Part shown: positions 32,555-42,881 of the stretch, piece after piece | Numbering within the stretch: the first letter of the stretch is position 1 | Layout of the letters: each line of letters opens with the position of its first letter | NCBI GenBank assembly: GCA_947490615.1 | Contig: CANLHK010000003.1 | Location: 62,001-126,000, forward strand | Source of the DNA: Planctomycetaceae bacterium | GTDB lineage: Bacteria; Planctomycetota; Phycisphaerae; Phycisphaerales; SM1A02 | Length of the DNA stretch: 64,000 nucleotides | Direction of reading: 5' to 3' | Translations under genes and position numbers: made by a program | The notes under the pieces: generated by a model | Told to the model about the DNA's origin: nothing | The model's database searches: none | What the model saw: the letters and a program-made list of their open reading frames with translations, nothing else

Positions 32555-34254
32555 GTGATGTTGCTGATCGCATTCCCAAATCGGATCTGGGGCTCGTCCG
32601 TGAGCTCTTCCCGTTTTGCCTTGCGATTGATGCAGACTCGATCCTGACCATGACAGGACAGCGATGGGATTCGTTTGCCCCAGTGGTACAGGCGGGGAAA
32701 TCGTTTGGTGAGCTCTTCGAGATCGAACGGCCGACGGCCGTCGAGGGGACCGACGCGATTGTCGCCCATGTCGGCGACCTGTTCATTCTCGTCCTGCGAT
32801 CGATGCCTGCCTTCAAGTTGCGCGGCCAATTCGTGCTGCGCGATGTGCCAGAGAGCGAAGGGAGACTGCTGTTTGTCGGTGGTCCTTGGATTACCCGCAT
32901 CGCTGACCTTGAGCCACTCGATCTCAACCTCGCCGACTTTCCACCACACGATCCGCGCGGAGATTTCCTCGTCCTTCTGCAGACGCAGGAGTCGACGCTC
33001 GCGGATCTCCGTCTTCTGACTGCGCGATTGCGTGCCACAGGAGCCGCACTCGAAGCGCGCACCAAGGAAATCGAGCGCGAAATGCAGTTGCGCACCGAAC
33101 TCGAAGCGCAGCTGCGCCAGAGCCAGAAGATGGAGGCGATCGGCCGACTCGCCGGTGGCATCGCCCACGACTTCAACAACATTCTGATGGCCGTGCAAGG
33201 CTATGTCGCGCTCTCCTTGTCGCGCGTCATGCCGACGGATCCTGTGCGGGCGTGGATTGAAGAGATCCGCAAGGCCAGCGATCGCGCGGCCAACCTCACG
33301 CGCCAGTTGCTGGCCTTCAGTCGCCAACAAGTGCTGCGTCCACAAGCGCTCGATCTTGCGCACGAGATGCGGGAGTTCGAACGCTTGCTTTCGCCGATGT
33401 TGGGTGAGCGCATCCGCCTTGTGGTGCACTCCGACGAAGGACTCGGCTTTGCGTGGGCCGATGCTTCGGCGATCAACCAGATCGTCATGAACCTGGCGCT
33501 CAACGCGCGCGACGCGATGCCCAATGGCGGCGAGCTCGAGGTGCGTTTGCGGCTGCGCCATGATGTCGGCCACGAGACCTTGCAGAGCGGCGGATTCATC
33601 GAACTCTCCGTGCGCGACACAGGCATCGGTATGGACGATGCCACGAAAGTCCGCGCGTTTGAGCCGTTTTTCACCACCAAGGGTCCAGGCAAAGGCAGCG
33701 GGCTCGGGCTCGCGCAGGTCTACGGGTTGGTGGAACAGTGTGGCGGCAGCATCGAGATCGACTCAGCGCCTGGCAAGGGATCGACCTTCCGCGTCCTTCT
33801 TCCGCGCATCGAGGCCAAGGAGGTGCTGCCCGCGCCTGCGGCGGCGCCACCACAAGGCGGACGAGGCGAGCGATTACTCCTGATCGAAGACGAACCGTTG
33901 GTGCGCAAACTTCTTGAGCAGCTGCTCTCGCGTGCGGGCTATCAGGTGACGAGTTCGAGTGATCCCGTGGAGGCACTCGCGATCGCCGTGCGCGAGCGGG
34001 GCTTCGAAATCATTGTGACCGACATCGTGATGGGAACCATGACAGGTTCCGAACTCGTCTCGCGCATTGAGGCGATCTGTGGCGAAGTGCCAACGGTCTT
34101 CATGTCGGGCCACACCGAAGACGAGTTCATTCGATCGAGCGCGTTGCGTCCTCACCAACGCTTCATGCCCAAGCCGTTTTCACCATCCGACCTGCTTGCG
34201 AAAGTGCGCGAACTGATCGACGCACGCGCCCACGCGGGCCGCCCCGCGGTGTAA
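32551..34254 (+). CDS. H-NOX-associated hybrid histidine kinase
   Basis: 567 residues with a GTG start overlapping the H-NOX stop by 4 bp. Residues 15-145 match the H-NOX-associated domain ([35 protein letters not shown]). Then come a coiled coil (150-195) and the dimerisation/phosphotransfer helix with His206 ([11 protein letters not shown]). The ATPase domain has [20 protein letters not shown] and [11 protein letters not shown]. The C-terminal receiver domain has acidic residues Glu446-Asp447, phosphoacceptor Asp491 and Lys541. It is a cytoplasmic hybrid kinase without TM segments, probably regulated by NO-bound H-NOX. No downstream response regulator is adjacent. Confidence 0.93.
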   Translation: MSDVADRIPKSDLGLVRELFPFCLAIDADSILTMTGQRWDSFAPVVQAGKSFGELFEIERPTAVEGTDAIVAHVGDLFILVLRSMPAFKLRGQFVLRDVPESEGRLLFVGGPWITRIADLEPLDLNLADFPPHDPRGDFLVLLQTQESTLADLRLLTARLRATGAALEARTKEIEREMQLRTELEAQLRQSQKMEAIGRLAGGIAHDFNNILMAVQGYVALSLSRVMPTDPVRAWIEEIRKASDRAANLTRQLLAFSRQQVLRPQALDLAHEMREFERLLSPMLGERIRLVVHSDEGLGFAWADASAINQIVMNLALNARDAMPNGGELEVRLRLRHDVGHETLQSGGFIELSVRDTGIGMDDATKVRAFEPFFTTKGPGKGSGLGLAQVYGLVEQCGGSIEIDSAPGKGSTFRVLLPRIEAKEVLPAPAAAPPQGGRGERLLLIEDEPLVRKLLEQLLSRAGYQVTSSSDPVEALAIAVRERGFEIIVTDIVMGTMTGSELVSRIEAICGEVPTVFMSGHTEDEFIRSSALRPHQRFMPKPFSPSDLLAKVRELIDARAHAGRPAV

Positions 34255-34373
34255 AAATCTCGCCGCGGTGACGACCGCAGAAAATGTCGGGGAAATGGGG
34301 AGACGCTCGGAGCAGCGGTGTTCTCGCGGTACTTTTGCGCCTCGGTCCAGATTTAGGGCACGGGGAAACGAAC

Positions 34374-35589
34374 ATGATCGGTGTACATCAACTGTGGTTG
34401 ATCGCGCGATGGTGCGCGCTCACGGCATCCTTGTGGGGCGGCGCACTCGCACGCGGTCAAGTGAGCGGTCAACTCGGCGACGAGTCGTCGCGCACGAATG
34501 TTGCCGCGACGATGGAGCTGCTCGCAAGCGAGGCCGTCGGCGCGCTGCGTCTTGCGGCGTGGCACGAGGGCGCGCTCTTGAGTCCGACGCTCACGCTGCC
34601 GAGCGCGATGGGTGATCGCGCGCTCATCGCGTTGCTTGCTGCGCCTGTTCCGCCTCGGCCCAACGCCGTGTGGGAATCACTGCGGCTCGGCTCTCGCACC
34701 CGCGACGGACCGCGCATCGCGGCGTCCATCGATGCGACGAACGAGGAACTTGATCGAGCGTGCGCGCTCCTCGTGCGTGAAGCGCTCGTCGGAGGACTCC
34801 GCGACCAACATCGCTTGCCGCCAATGGTTCTCGCGACGATCGGCCGCGCGCTTGCGCCGCCGCCAAGTAATCCAGCGGCCGACCCGACGATGGTGCGCCT
34901 CGTGGCGCGACTTGAACAGCGCACGCGCCTGACCGGCCGCGCCGCCGCGGAGGCCGTCGAACTGAGCGAAGCCCTCGAGCGACTCAGCGCGCGTGCCGAA
35001 GAGTGGCGGGATCGATTTGAGTCGCTGACCCATCGCCTGGCCGACCTCTCCGATGGCGCCGAGGGGCGCGCGATCATGACGGTCCTCTGCGCAGAACGGT
35101 TGGCGCGCGCGGGATGGCCGTCGCGCGCGACTCACACTTCCGCGACAGCTTCACGAAGCAGTAGCGCGACAGGCGCGACATCCACCGCTCGACGAAGTGC
35201 CACAACCGAACGGACCATCGTCCGTCGTCCGCCTGATCCCGTCAGTGTGGCCGTGCAATTGGCGATGCTTGAGCACGCCCCATGTATTGCGCTGGCGGAG
35301 TTGCTGCTCGAGCTGCGGCCCTGTCGCGCAGAGATCATTGCATCGCTCTTCGTCTTGCCCGAAGGCGGCTTGTCGGTTGGCCGCGCACGGGCGGAGCTCA
35401 CGCAGAGTTCGATTGATACTTGGCGCGCCGCCTGCGGACTTCGCAAGTCGAGCCGAGGCTGGGAAGGCCTTCCTGCTCGACCGCACGCCCGACCTCCGCG
35501 ACTTCGAAACGCGCCGTTTGGGATCAGTCCGCCCGAGCGCTCGCACGCCCGCGTTGCGCCAACGCCGTCTCACTTGGGCTACGCTCTGA
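34374..35589 (+). CDS. Secreted protein of unknown function with an apparent frameshift near 35,440
   Basis: The frame starting at the ATG at 34374 gives a signal peptide (LWLIARWCALTASLWGGALA) and about 350 plausible residues with helices and an Arg-rich linker. After about 35,430 this frame becomes unlike protein and would run 280 bp into moeB, to 35873. The +1 frame has GC-rich third positions from there on (ADFASRAEAGKAFLLDRTPD) and stops at 35589, 3 bp before moeB. A 1-nt shift, natural or from sequencing, is the simplest reading. No family recognised. Confidence 0.5.
35580..35585 (+). promoter_or_regulatory. Predicted -10 of the MoeB/ThiF gene (leaderless)
   Basis: TACGCT with 7 nt to the ATG at 35593; it overlaps the last codons of the upstream gene. 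Confidence 0.55.
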
Positions 35590-35592
35590 TCT

Positions 35593-36744
35593 ATGAGTCT
35601 TCCCGAGGCGCGATACCAGCGACAGATGCAACTTCCGCGCTTCGGCGCCGAGGGGCAGGCGCGGATCGGCGCAGCGCGCGTGTTGGTTGTCGGCTGCGGC
35701 GCCCTTGGAACGGTGGTCTGCGAGCAACTCGTTCGTGCAGGCGTTGGTTCCCGTGGTGGCTCTGGCAGTGGCTCACTCACGATCGTCGATCGCGACACCG
35801 TGGAGCTCTCGAACCTCCAGCGCCAGACGCTCTTCACCGAGCAGGATGCCCGCCGCGGCGTACCCAAAGCTGAGGCTGCGAAGGCGCGTTTGGCTCAGGT
35901 CCACTCCACGGCGGTGGTGCGAGCATTCGTCGACGATCTCCACGCCGCGAACGCCTTGGACTACGCCAAGCGCTGCGACCTCATCGTCGACTGCCTCGAC
36001 AACTTCGAAACGCGCGCGCTGCTCAACGACTGCGCCGTGGCCTTGCGACTCCCGTTGATGTACGGCGGTGCGGTGGGGCTGACGGGGATGTCGGCGGCGC
36101 TCTTACCTCACGGCGAGGGCGTACATGCGGCCTTTGGCGGTTCGGTCGGTTGGTCCGATGCTCGGACGACGCCGTGCCTGCGCTGTCTCATGCCAGACCT
36201 ACCCGCGCCAGGCGAAGTCGCGAGTTGTGAGAGCGCGGGAATCCTCGGCGCGACGGCGGGAATCGTCGCGTCCCTCCAAGCGGGTACGGCGCTGCGCCTT
36301 CTCGCCGAGGGCGCGGAGCATGTCCCCGCGCAGCTTGTGCGCTTCGACCTGTCGAGCCTGCGTTTTGAGAGTGTGTCGTTGGCGGGTGCGCGCGACGCGT
36401 CGTGCTCCTGTTGCATGGCGCGTCGGTTTGCCGCGTTGGAGTCGCCTCACGCCACGGCGGGTTGTCGGGTGGTGTGTGGACGAAACGCCGTCGAAGTGCA
36501 TCTCGGAGGCGCGCTTGGCGAGGAGGAGTTCGCGCGGCTGGAGTCGCGGTTGCGCGGCGCGGGGGTTGTCGCCTCAAGCCTGCACGGCGGGACGCGGCTC
36601 GTCAAAGTTGACCTGTCCGCGCAGGGTGAAGGGCCAACAGGAATCAGCGTGCTCGCTGGCGATGCGGCGACCTTGGCGATCGTCGATGGCACGCGCGATC
36701 TTGAGCAGGCGCGCGCGACGATCGCTCGGTGGATCGGCGTCTGA
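35593..36744 (+). CDS. MoeB/ThiF/HesA-family E1-like adenylyltransferase
   Basis: Adenylates the C-terminus of a ubiquitin-like sulfur carrier (MoaD or ThiS type). The 383 residues have the nucleotide site VVGCGALGTVVCEQLVRAGV, the SNLQRQTLF loop, the catalytic Asp in DCLDNFETR, and two zinc Cys pairs (CLRC and CSCC). About 100 C-terminal residues lack the rhodanese Cys of long MoeB proteins. No moaD, thiS or thiG is nearby, so molybdopterin and thiamine roles cannot be separated. Confidence 0.9.
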   Translation: MSLPEARYQRQMQLPRFGAEGQARIGAARVLVVGCGALGTVVCEQLVRAGVGSRGGSGSGSLTIVDRDTVELSNLQRQTLFTEQDARRGVPKAEAAKARLAQVHSTAVVRAFVDDLHAANALDYAKRCDLIVDCLDNFETRALLNDCAVALRLPLMYGGAVGLTGMSAALLPHGEGVHAAFGGSVGWSDARTTPCLRCLMPDLPAPGEVASCESAGILGATAGIVASLQAGTALRLLAEGAEHVPAQLVRFDLSSLRFESVSLAGARDASCSCCMARRFAALESPHATAGCRVVCGRNAVEVHLGGALGEEEFARLESRLRGAGVVASSLHGGTRLVKVDLSAQGEGPTGISVLAGDAATLAIVDGTRDLEQARATIARWIGV

Positions 36745-37113
36745 GAAGCACGACGCAGCGCCACGCGCGAAGTCCGAAGAAGTGCTGCAGAGGATTCATG
36801 CCGCGCGATGCCGATGATTCGCAGCAGAGTTGGCCAGCGTTTCTTGGCTCACTCGCGACAAACTGCAGAGTAGAGTTGGCCCTTCTGAGCGCCGATCCGT
36901 CTCTCCCGTGCCTGTTCATCCCGTTGACCGCCGAGCTGGTTTTTCGTCGTCCCGTCATCGACGGCGCGTCGAGTCGCCCGCGCCTCTTGAAGCATCGGGT
37001 TGGTGTGAACCGACATTCAGTCGATCAGTCGGCGCTGCGTTTCGCCGTACCGTGCTCCAATCTTCCCGCTCGACGCCGTTGGTCCCCGCACGCCCCGCAG
37101 GAGTCTCCATCGC
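36745..37113. other. 369-bp intergenic region, no gene seen
   Basis: Frames here are short and unlike protein. A TACCGT at about 37048 could serve the next gene with a leader of about 60 nt, and AGGAG lies about 11 nt before the ATG at 37114. Nothing else was recognised. Confidence 0.4.
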
Positions 37114-37719
37114 ATGCCGCTGACTTTCGCAGACCTCGTTGGACGGATCGCCGAGATCGGCTGTGACTTCCGCGCCTCGCGCGAGCACAGTGAGGTCGTC
37201 GTCGCGGTGCCGACGCAGAATTACCTCGATCCAAGTGATGGCGAGCGGAGTCTTCTCCTGCATGTGATGTTGCAGGAAGAGGGGCGCATGCTGCGCATGT
37301 GCGTGCCCGAGGTCTACTCCATCAGCGAGTTCCCGCACCGCGGCGCGTTCTGCGAAGCGATGCTCGCCGCCAATTGGCGTGTCCGCGTGGCGAGCTATGT
37401 GCTCGATGAATCCGACGGTGAGGTTCGCGTCGTGTGCGATCTGCCGCTCGAGGATGGCGCCGTCACGGGCGCGCAACTCTCACGGATGCTCACGCTTGTC
37501 GCCTGGACCGTGGACCAGTTCGATCCGCTCATTCGTATCGCGGGCACGACAGGGGCCATCGATTTCAGTTCGCTCGACGCCAGTGTGCTCAAGCAAGCGC
37601 CCGATCCTCGACGACGCAAAGCGCGCTCCAAACGGGAGCGGCGTGAGTTGGCGGATCTTGTCAAAGCTGCAGGCGGTGTCGAGGGCTTGCGAAAACTTCT
37701 CGAAGACAGCGGCCTCTAG
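37114..37719 (+). CDS. YbjN-like (type III chaperone fold) hypothetical protein
   Basis: A 201-residue cytoplasmic protein. Residues 1-150 have the alpha-beta pattern of the YbjN/type III secretion chaperone-like fold (HVMLQEEGRMLRMCVPEVYS, AMLAANWRVRVASYVLDESD, VRVVCDLPLEDGAVTGAQL). The C-terminus is basic (RRRKARSKRERREL). These proteins are poorly understood; the call rests on pattern only. It converges with the next gene with 17 bp between the stops. Confidence 0.6.
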   Translation: MPLTFADLVGRIAEIGCDFRASREHSEVVVAVPTQNYLDPSDGERSLLLHVMLQEEGRMLRMCVPEVYSISEFPHRGAFCEAMLAANWRVRVASYVLDESDGEVRVVCDLPLEDGAVTGAQLSRMLTLVAWTVDQFDPLIRIAGTTGAIDFSSLDASVLKQAPDPRRRKARSKRERRELADLVKAAGGVEGLRKLLEDSGL

Positions 37720-37736
37720 CACCGCCGCCGATCCGT

Positions 37737-38915
37737 CTACGGTTGGCCGCTGAGAAGCTCAAGCTTGGCGCGAATCTCATCGTGAAGCCGCGAGCGTTCT
37801 TCCTTGAAGGACTTCGCGAGGAGTTTGCGGCCGTCGTAGGCCTGTCGATCCCAGAGCGGCTTGGCGGCGAGTGTCTTGAGTGCGAGGTCTTCGTAGCGCA
37901 GGACGATCTCGGCATCGGAGATCGCGAGCTTCGCTCTCTCGGCAAACCACGCGTCTCGAAGCGCTTCGTCGGCGGGAAAACTTTCCGCGGTCACCGCGCG
38001 CTCGGGTCGTGGCGTGTCGAAGTAGAGATCTTCCACGCGTGCGATCTGGATGCGCGCGACATCGTCGGCTTGCACCGGGCCGAGTAACGCCGCGACTGCC
38101 GCGCGGCTGGCCAGCGCAGCATCGCGCGACGCAACGACCAACGGCTTACCCTTCTCAGGAAGCGCTTTGCTAAACGCTGACTGCGTGCGCGCTGCGCCGA
38201 CCATCTCAAACTCGAAGCGCCGTCGCGCAGGGGCGAGGTCCTTCGACAGACGCGTGACTTCGAGGTCGTAGGCGATGATCGTCGCCATTGGGATGCGCGA
38301 CTCCGTGACCTCGAGCCACGCCATCGGCTCCACCCAGCGCATCGGCACCGACAGCGAGAGATGTCCCGCCAGTCCGATCGCCGACACCGCGCGCAAACGC
38401 GAACGCTCGAGGGCTGCAAGCGCCTCGGCCGAATCCGCCGAGACCAGAGTCTTGAGGTCGGCGAGAAACATCGCGTCGAGCCGATCCACGGCCGCAAGAG
38501 CCGTGGCGTAGCTGCCGCGCAGCGCATCGGGCGTCGGTGGGCGATCGCCCGACACCGCCGTGAGCTTCGCACGCGCTTCGACGAACTCTTCCAATTGCAC
38601 GACTTCGAACCGCGCGAGATAGCCCTCCCACAAGGCGCGGATGCGGCGCTCGAGCTCGAGCCGCGTTGCCTCATCGGCGATCGGCGTGGTCACAAAGTCG
38701 TACACGCGCGCGAGTGGCAGCGGCCGCGGCAGGATCTGAAGTTGCGCTTGCGTGTTCGCTGCCGCGGGAGGCGCGGCGGGTGCTCCCTCGGCGGGCGCGC
38801 TTGGCGGCGTGGCAGGCGGCGTCGCAGGTGTGGTGGACTGCGCCGACGCAGGATCGAGCGCGGCGAGAAGAGCAACAACAACAAGCCGAGAGAGTGGCAT
38901 CGTGGGCAGAAGCAT
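37737..38915 (-). CDS. Hypothetical secreted protein
   Basis: 392 residues with a signal peptide (PLSRLVVVALLAALDPASA), a Pro/Ala-rich spacer of about 35 residues, then a mostly helical body rich in Ala, Leu, Arg and Glu (LERRIRALWEGYLARFEVV, EALAALERSRLRAVSAIGL). No family recognised. Start choices are GTG 38936, ATG 38915 and ATG 38900; all leave the signal peptide intact. A DinB-like gene lies 34 bp upstream on the same strand. Confidence 0.65.
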   Translation of the reverse strand: MLLPTMPLSRLVVVALLAALDPASAQSTTPATPPATPPSAPAEGAPAAPPAAANTQAQLQILPRPLPLARVYDFVTTPIADEATRLELERRIRALWEGYLARFEVVQLEEFVEARAKLTAVSGDRPPTPDALRGSYATALAAVDRLDAMFLADLKTLVSADSAEALAALERSRLRAVSAIGLAGHLSLSVPMRWVEPMAWLEVTESRIPMATIIAYDLEVTRLSKDLAPARRRFEFEMVGAARTQSAFSKALPEKGKPLVVASRDAALASRAAVAALLGPVQADDVARIQIARVEDLYFDTPRPERAVTAESFPADEALRDAWFAERAKLAISDAEIVLRYEDLALKTLAAKPLWDRQAYDGRKLLAKSFKEERSRLHDEIRAKLELLSGQP

Positions 38916-38949
38916 CGTGGCGGTCTCACTTCTCACGGCGCATCATCGA

Positions 38950-39507
38950 TCAGGAGGCCGAGCCAAGTCCCATGGCTCGTCGCCACGCTGAGATCTGCCC
39001 GAGGTGCATCATGGGATGGGCGAGGAGCATGAAACAGACGGCGCTTCCGATGGTCGGGAAGAGCTCCCTGAAGCGTCCCTCTGCGGGATTCTCTGCAGCG
39101 AGCGTCTTGCTGTCCGCCGTCGTAAATGCCTCGATGGCGCGGCGCTGTCGCTCGAAGAAGGTCGACACCAGCGTCTCCTTCGACGGGTAGAGCCCAGGCT
39201 GATCAAGACAGACCGCGCCCGCCTTGAAGAGGTCGACTGAGTAGGGCATCGGGGTCACGAGATCGTTGCGTCCGAGCATGGTGCAGACGCGATCGCCGTA
39301 GGTCGAGAGATGCCCGATGTAGAAGGCGGGGCTGTTGAGGTCGGGCATCGGCATCTTGGCAAAGATGTCAGCGGGAATCGTGTTCACGAGTTGCTCGGTA
39401 TAGCGCAGCGTGAGCGCGGTGCCCGGAAGAATCATGTCCGTCGTGAGTGCTCCACAGGAAGCCGTGGCGGAGTTCGAATTGGCGGTGCTGCAAGTGGTGG
39501 TCGACAT
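38950..39507 (-). CDS. DinB/YfiT-like metalloprotein
   Basis: 185 residues with the four-helix DinB pattern and three His at the expected metal positions (HLSTYGDR, then HPMMHLGQISAWRR). Relatives are thiol-dependent S-transferases or unknown. The ATG at 39507 begins a short Ser/Thr-rich leader. TACACT at 39554-39559 on the minus strand is a possible -10 with a leader of about 40 nt. Specific function not assignable. Confidence 0.75.
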   Translation of the reverse strand: MSTTTCSTANSNSATASCGALTTDMILPGTALTLRYTEQLVNTIPADIFAKMPMPDLNSPAFYIGHLSTYGDRVCTMLGRNDLVTPMPYSVDLFKAGAVCLDQPGLYPSKETLVSTFFERQRRAIEAFTTADSKTLAAENPAEGRFRELFPTIGSAVCFMLLAHPMMHLGQISAWRRAMGLGSAS

Positions 39508-39747
39508 GGGTTTGCTCGTGCTGGACTCGTGCGGAGAGTTGGAGAGGGCGGCGAGTGTAGAGGCTCGCGTCAAGGAGGTTTCGCACCGTCGCACGAATGC
39601 GGCCGATTCCCGCGCGGATTCACGCATCGCCGCACCGTTGGCTTGGCGTTCCGCCTGATAGCCTGACCGCCCTCAGGACCCAACCAATGAGCTTGGCGGC
39701 ACGCGCGAGAGGTTGGCCGCAGCGCCCGCGTGCTGGTGAGGCAGTGC

Positions 39748-41271
39748 ATGAAGAGCGCCGATCGTCCGATCTTGACCTTCGACTGTGGCACCACGAGCGT
39801 GCGTGCGATCATCTTTGATGTTGAAGGACGCTCGCTCGGAGTCGCGCAACAGGAGTTCGCGCAGCATTTCCCGCAGCCTGGTTGGGTCGAACATGATGCC
39901 GCAGAGATCTGGACCGCGGCCCTTGCGTGCGGTCGCGGCGCCTTGCGTGCGGCCAACTTGGCCGCGCGTGACATCGCGGGAATCGCGATCACCAACCAGC
40001 GCGAGACTGCCGTGATTTGGGATCGCGCTTCTGGCCAACCCATCGCCCCCGCGATCGTCTGGCAGGATCGAAGGACTGCATCGCGCTTGGCCGCATTGCG
40101 CGAGGCGGGGCATGCTGACGAGGTGCTCGCGCAGACAGGATTGCGATTGGATCCTTACTTCAGCGCCTCGAAGTTCGAGTGGATGCTCGATCATGTTCCT
40201 GGTGCTCGCGCCCGCGCCGAGCGTGGCGAACTTGCTGCGGGCACGATCGATTCGTGGATCTTGTGGAACCTCACCGCTGGTCGCGTGCACGCGACCGATG
40301 CTTCGAACGCCTCTCGCACGATGCTGGCGCAGATCACCAACGGCGCGTGCGTGTGGAGCGACGCTCTTTGCGCGCTCTTTCGCGTACCGCGCGCGATGCT
40401 CGGTTCCATTGTGGACACCGCAGGATTCGTGGGCGACTCTCACCCAGACCATATTGGCGCAGCCATTCCGATTACAGGAATCGTGGGAGACCAGCAGGCT
40501 GCGCTCTATGGGCAACAGTGTCTGCAAGTCGGCGCAGCCAAGTGCACCTTTGGAACGGGATGCTTTCTTCTCGCCAACGCGGGCAGCCGCTCGGCAACTC
40601 CTCCGAGCGGACTCCTCGCGACAGTCGCATGGCAGATCGATGGCAGTGTGACCTATGCGATGGAAGGCTCCGTCTTCATCGGCGGCAGCGCGGTGCAGTG
40701 GTTGCGCGATGGCCTTGGGTTCATCGCGCGCGCGAGTGAGGTCGATGCGTTGGCAGCGGGGGTTCCCGATAGTGGTGGCGTCGTCGTGGTTCCAGCGTTG
40801 ACTGGTCTTGGCGCACCGTGGTGGGATGCAGAGGCGCGCGGTGCTGTGTTTGGACTCACGCGCGGATCGACGAAGGCGCATCTCGCCCGTGCCACGCTTG
40901 AGGGTGTCGCGCACCAAGTCGCGGATCTCGTCGAAGCGATCGAGGCGGGAGGCGTACCGATCGCCGCGTTGCGCGTCGATGGCGGTGCGGCGGCGAGTGA
41001 TGTGCTCTTGCAGGCACAGGCGGATCTCACGGGAATCCCTGTCGAGCGGCCGCGTGTTCTCGAAAGCACCGCTCTCGGCGCAGCGTTCCTCGCGCGACGC
41101 GGATTGGTCGGCGCCGCTGCGGCAATCGGCGTTGCGCCAGTTCTTGAACGCCGCTTCGATCCAGCGCTCTCCGCGAGCCGCAGAGAGGCGCTTCGCGACG
41201 GCTGGCGGCGCGCCGTCCTCGCCGTGCGTCAGTTTGGATCTTCACTCAGCCACGGAGAGCACGCGTCATGA
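39748..41271 (+). CDS. glpK: Glycerol kinase
   Basis: Phosphorylates glycerol to glycerol 3-phosphate. The 507 residues have the FGGY layout: ILTFDCGTTSVRAIIFD at the start, ITNQRETAVIWDR, the catalytic Asp in GIVGDQQAALYGQ, and the ATP-site block RVDGGAAASDVLLQ. GTGAGG lies 6 nt before the ATG at 39748. glpD follows with a 4-bp overlap. No glycerol facilitator gene is present. Confidence 0.96.
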   Translation: MKSADRPILTFDCGTTSVRAIIFDVEGRSLGVAQQEFAQHFPQPGWVEHDAAEIWTAALACGRGALRAANLAARDIAGIAITNQRETAVIWDRASGQPIAPAIVWQDRRTASRLAALREAGHADEVLAQTGLRLDPYFSASKFEWMLDHVPGARARAERGELAAGTIDSWILWNLTAGRVHATDASNASRTMLAQITNGACVWSDALCALFRVPRAMLGSIVDTAGFVGDSHPDHIGAAIPITGIVGDQQAALYGQQCLQVGAAKCTFGTGCFLLANAGSRSATPPSGLLATVAWQIDGSVTYAMEGSVFIGGSAVQWLRDGLGFIARASEVDALAAGVPDSGGVVVVPALTGLGAPWWDAEARGAVFGLTRGSTKAHLARATLEGVAHQVADLVEAIEAGGVPIAALRVDGGAAASDVLLQAQADLTGIPVERPRVLESTALGAAFLARRGLVGAAAAIGVAPVLERRFDPALSASRREALRDGWRRAVLAVRQFGSSLSHGEHAS

Positions 41272-42869
41272 AGCGTCCCTTTCAACGCTCGATCCAGCGC
41301 GCCTCCTTGGCGGCTCTCGAGTTTGACTTCCTCGTCGTGGGTGGTGGAGCGACAGGACTCGGTGTCGCCGTCGACGCTGCTAGCCGCGGTTACCGCACGG
41401 CGCTGGTCGAGGCCGCCGACTTTGCGAACGCCACGAGTTCGCGCAGCACCAAACTCGTTCATGGTGGAGTGCGCTACCTCGCCGAGATGCAGTTTGGTCT
41501 CGTGAGTGAAGCGCTTGAGGAGCGCGCGATCTTGTGCGCCAACGCGCCGCATTTGGCCCACGACCTCGCGTTTGTCGTTCCGCGCTACCACTGGTGGGAG
41601 GGCCCGTTCTATGGCGCGGGGCTCAAGCTCTACGACGCCTTGGCCGGGCGGCGCAATCTCGGCGCGAGTCGTTTGCTCTCGCGCGAGGAGACGATTCGCG
41701 CCATTCCAGGAGTGCGCGAAGAAGGTCTCCTCGGCGGCGTTGAGTACCACGATGCGCAGTTCGATGATGCGCGCATGGCGCTGGCACTCGCGCGCACCGC
41801 GGCTGAGCGCGGCGCGAGCATCGTGAATCGGATGCGCTGCGTCGGACTCGTGAAGGACGAAGGCCAGGTCGTTGGCGCGCTGTTGCGCGACGAGGAGACG
41901 CAGGAAGATCTGCGCGTCCATGCTTCGGTCGTCATCAACGCCACGGGTGTGTTCGCGGATGAGATCCGAAGGCTGGAAGATCCCACCGTCAAGAAATCAC
42001 TGGTGCCCTCGCGCGGAACCCATCTGGTCTTGCCGCGCGACTTTCTTCCGTCGGACCGCGCGATCATGGTTCCGCACACCGACGATGGCCGCGTGCTCTT
42101 CGTCATTCCTTGGCATGGGCGCACGCTGGTCGGAACCACCGACACGCAAGTCGAGTGCGCGGAGCTTGAGCCACGATCGACCGGTGAAGAGATCGACTTC
42201 ATTCTTCGCAACGCTGGCCGCTACTTGGCCCGCGAGCCGCAACGAAGCGACATCCTCAGCGTGTTTGCGGGACTTCGCCCGCTCGCAAAGCCCGCGGGAG
42301 CCGACGCCGCAGAGGGCGAGGGGCACGGCAGCTCCAAGCGGCTTTCGCGCGAGCACGCCATCGAGACTTCGCGTGGCGGGCTCATCACCGTGACGGGCGG
42401 GAAGTGGACGACCTATCGACGCATGGCGGAAGAGGTCGTCGACGCAGCGATCGAAGTTGCGGGACTCGAGGAGCAGGTGTGCCGAACCAGCACGCTGCGC
42501 CTGCATGGATTTGACCGCGACTCGGGTATTCAGGCGGGGCTGCCCGATGCGCGGCGGTTGTATGGCAGCGATCGCGCTGCACTGGAAGAACTCGAACGCG
42601 TCGACCCTGCGATGGCGCCGCCGCTCTGCGCGACGCTCAGCATTACGGCGAGCGAAGTGCACTTTGCAGTGCAGAGTGAGATGGCGCGCACGGTCGACGA
42701 TGTCCTGGCGCGTCGGACCCGCTCGCTCCTCCTCGATGCGCGCGCCGCCGCAGCGATTGCCGACATCGTGGCCGACATCATGGCACCGCTTCTTGGTTGG
42801 ACTCCTGCGCAGGCGCGCGAAAGCGCTGCCGCGTTTCGTGCCATCGCGAGCGGCTATCTGCCTGCGTGA
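41268..42869 (+). CDS. glpD: Aerobic glycerol-3-phosphate dehydrogenase
   Basis: An FAD enzyme of 533 residues oxidising glycerol 3-phosphate to dihydroxyacetone phosphate and feeding electrons to the quinone pool. The FAD motif VVGGGATGLGVAVDAASRGY, the STKLVHGGVRYL block, GTTDTQVE and the TGGKWTTYRRMAEEVVD motif are present. ATGA overlap with glpK shows coupling. The next gene's predicted -10 begins directly after this stop codon. Confidence 0.96.
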   Translation: MKRPFQRSIQRASLAALEFDFLVVGGGATGLGVAVDAASRGYRTALVEAADFANATSSRSTKLVHGGVRYLAEMQFGLVSEALEERAILCANAPHLAHDLAFVVPRYHWWEGPFYGAGLKLYDALAGRRNLGASRLLSREETIRAIPGVREEGLLGGVEYHDAQFDDARMALALARTAAERGASIVNRMRCVGLVKDEGQVVGALLRDEETQEDLRVHASVVINATGVFADEIRRLEDPTVKKSLVPSRGTHLVLPRDFLPSDRAIMVPHTDDGRVLFVIPWHGRTLVGTTDTQVECAELEPRSTGEEIDFILRNAGRYLAREPQRSDILSVFAGLRPLAKPAGADAAEGEGHGSSKRLSREHAIETSRGGLITVTGGKWTTYRRMAEEVVDAAIEVAGLEEQVCRTSTLRLHGFDRDSGIQAGLPDARRLYGSDRAALEELERVDPAMAPPLCATLSITASEVHFAVQSEMARTVDDVLARRTRSLLLDARAAAAIADIVADIMAPLLGWTPAQARESAAAFRAIASGYLPA

Positions 42870-42875
42870 TACGCT
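42870..42875 (+). promoter_or_regulatory. Predicted -10 at the glpD stop (leaderless)
   Basis: TACGCT starts at the base after the glpD TGA and ends 6 nt before the ATG at 42882, so this gene likely has its own message despite the 12-bp gap. Confidence 0.55.
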
Positions 42876-42881
42876 TCCCCG

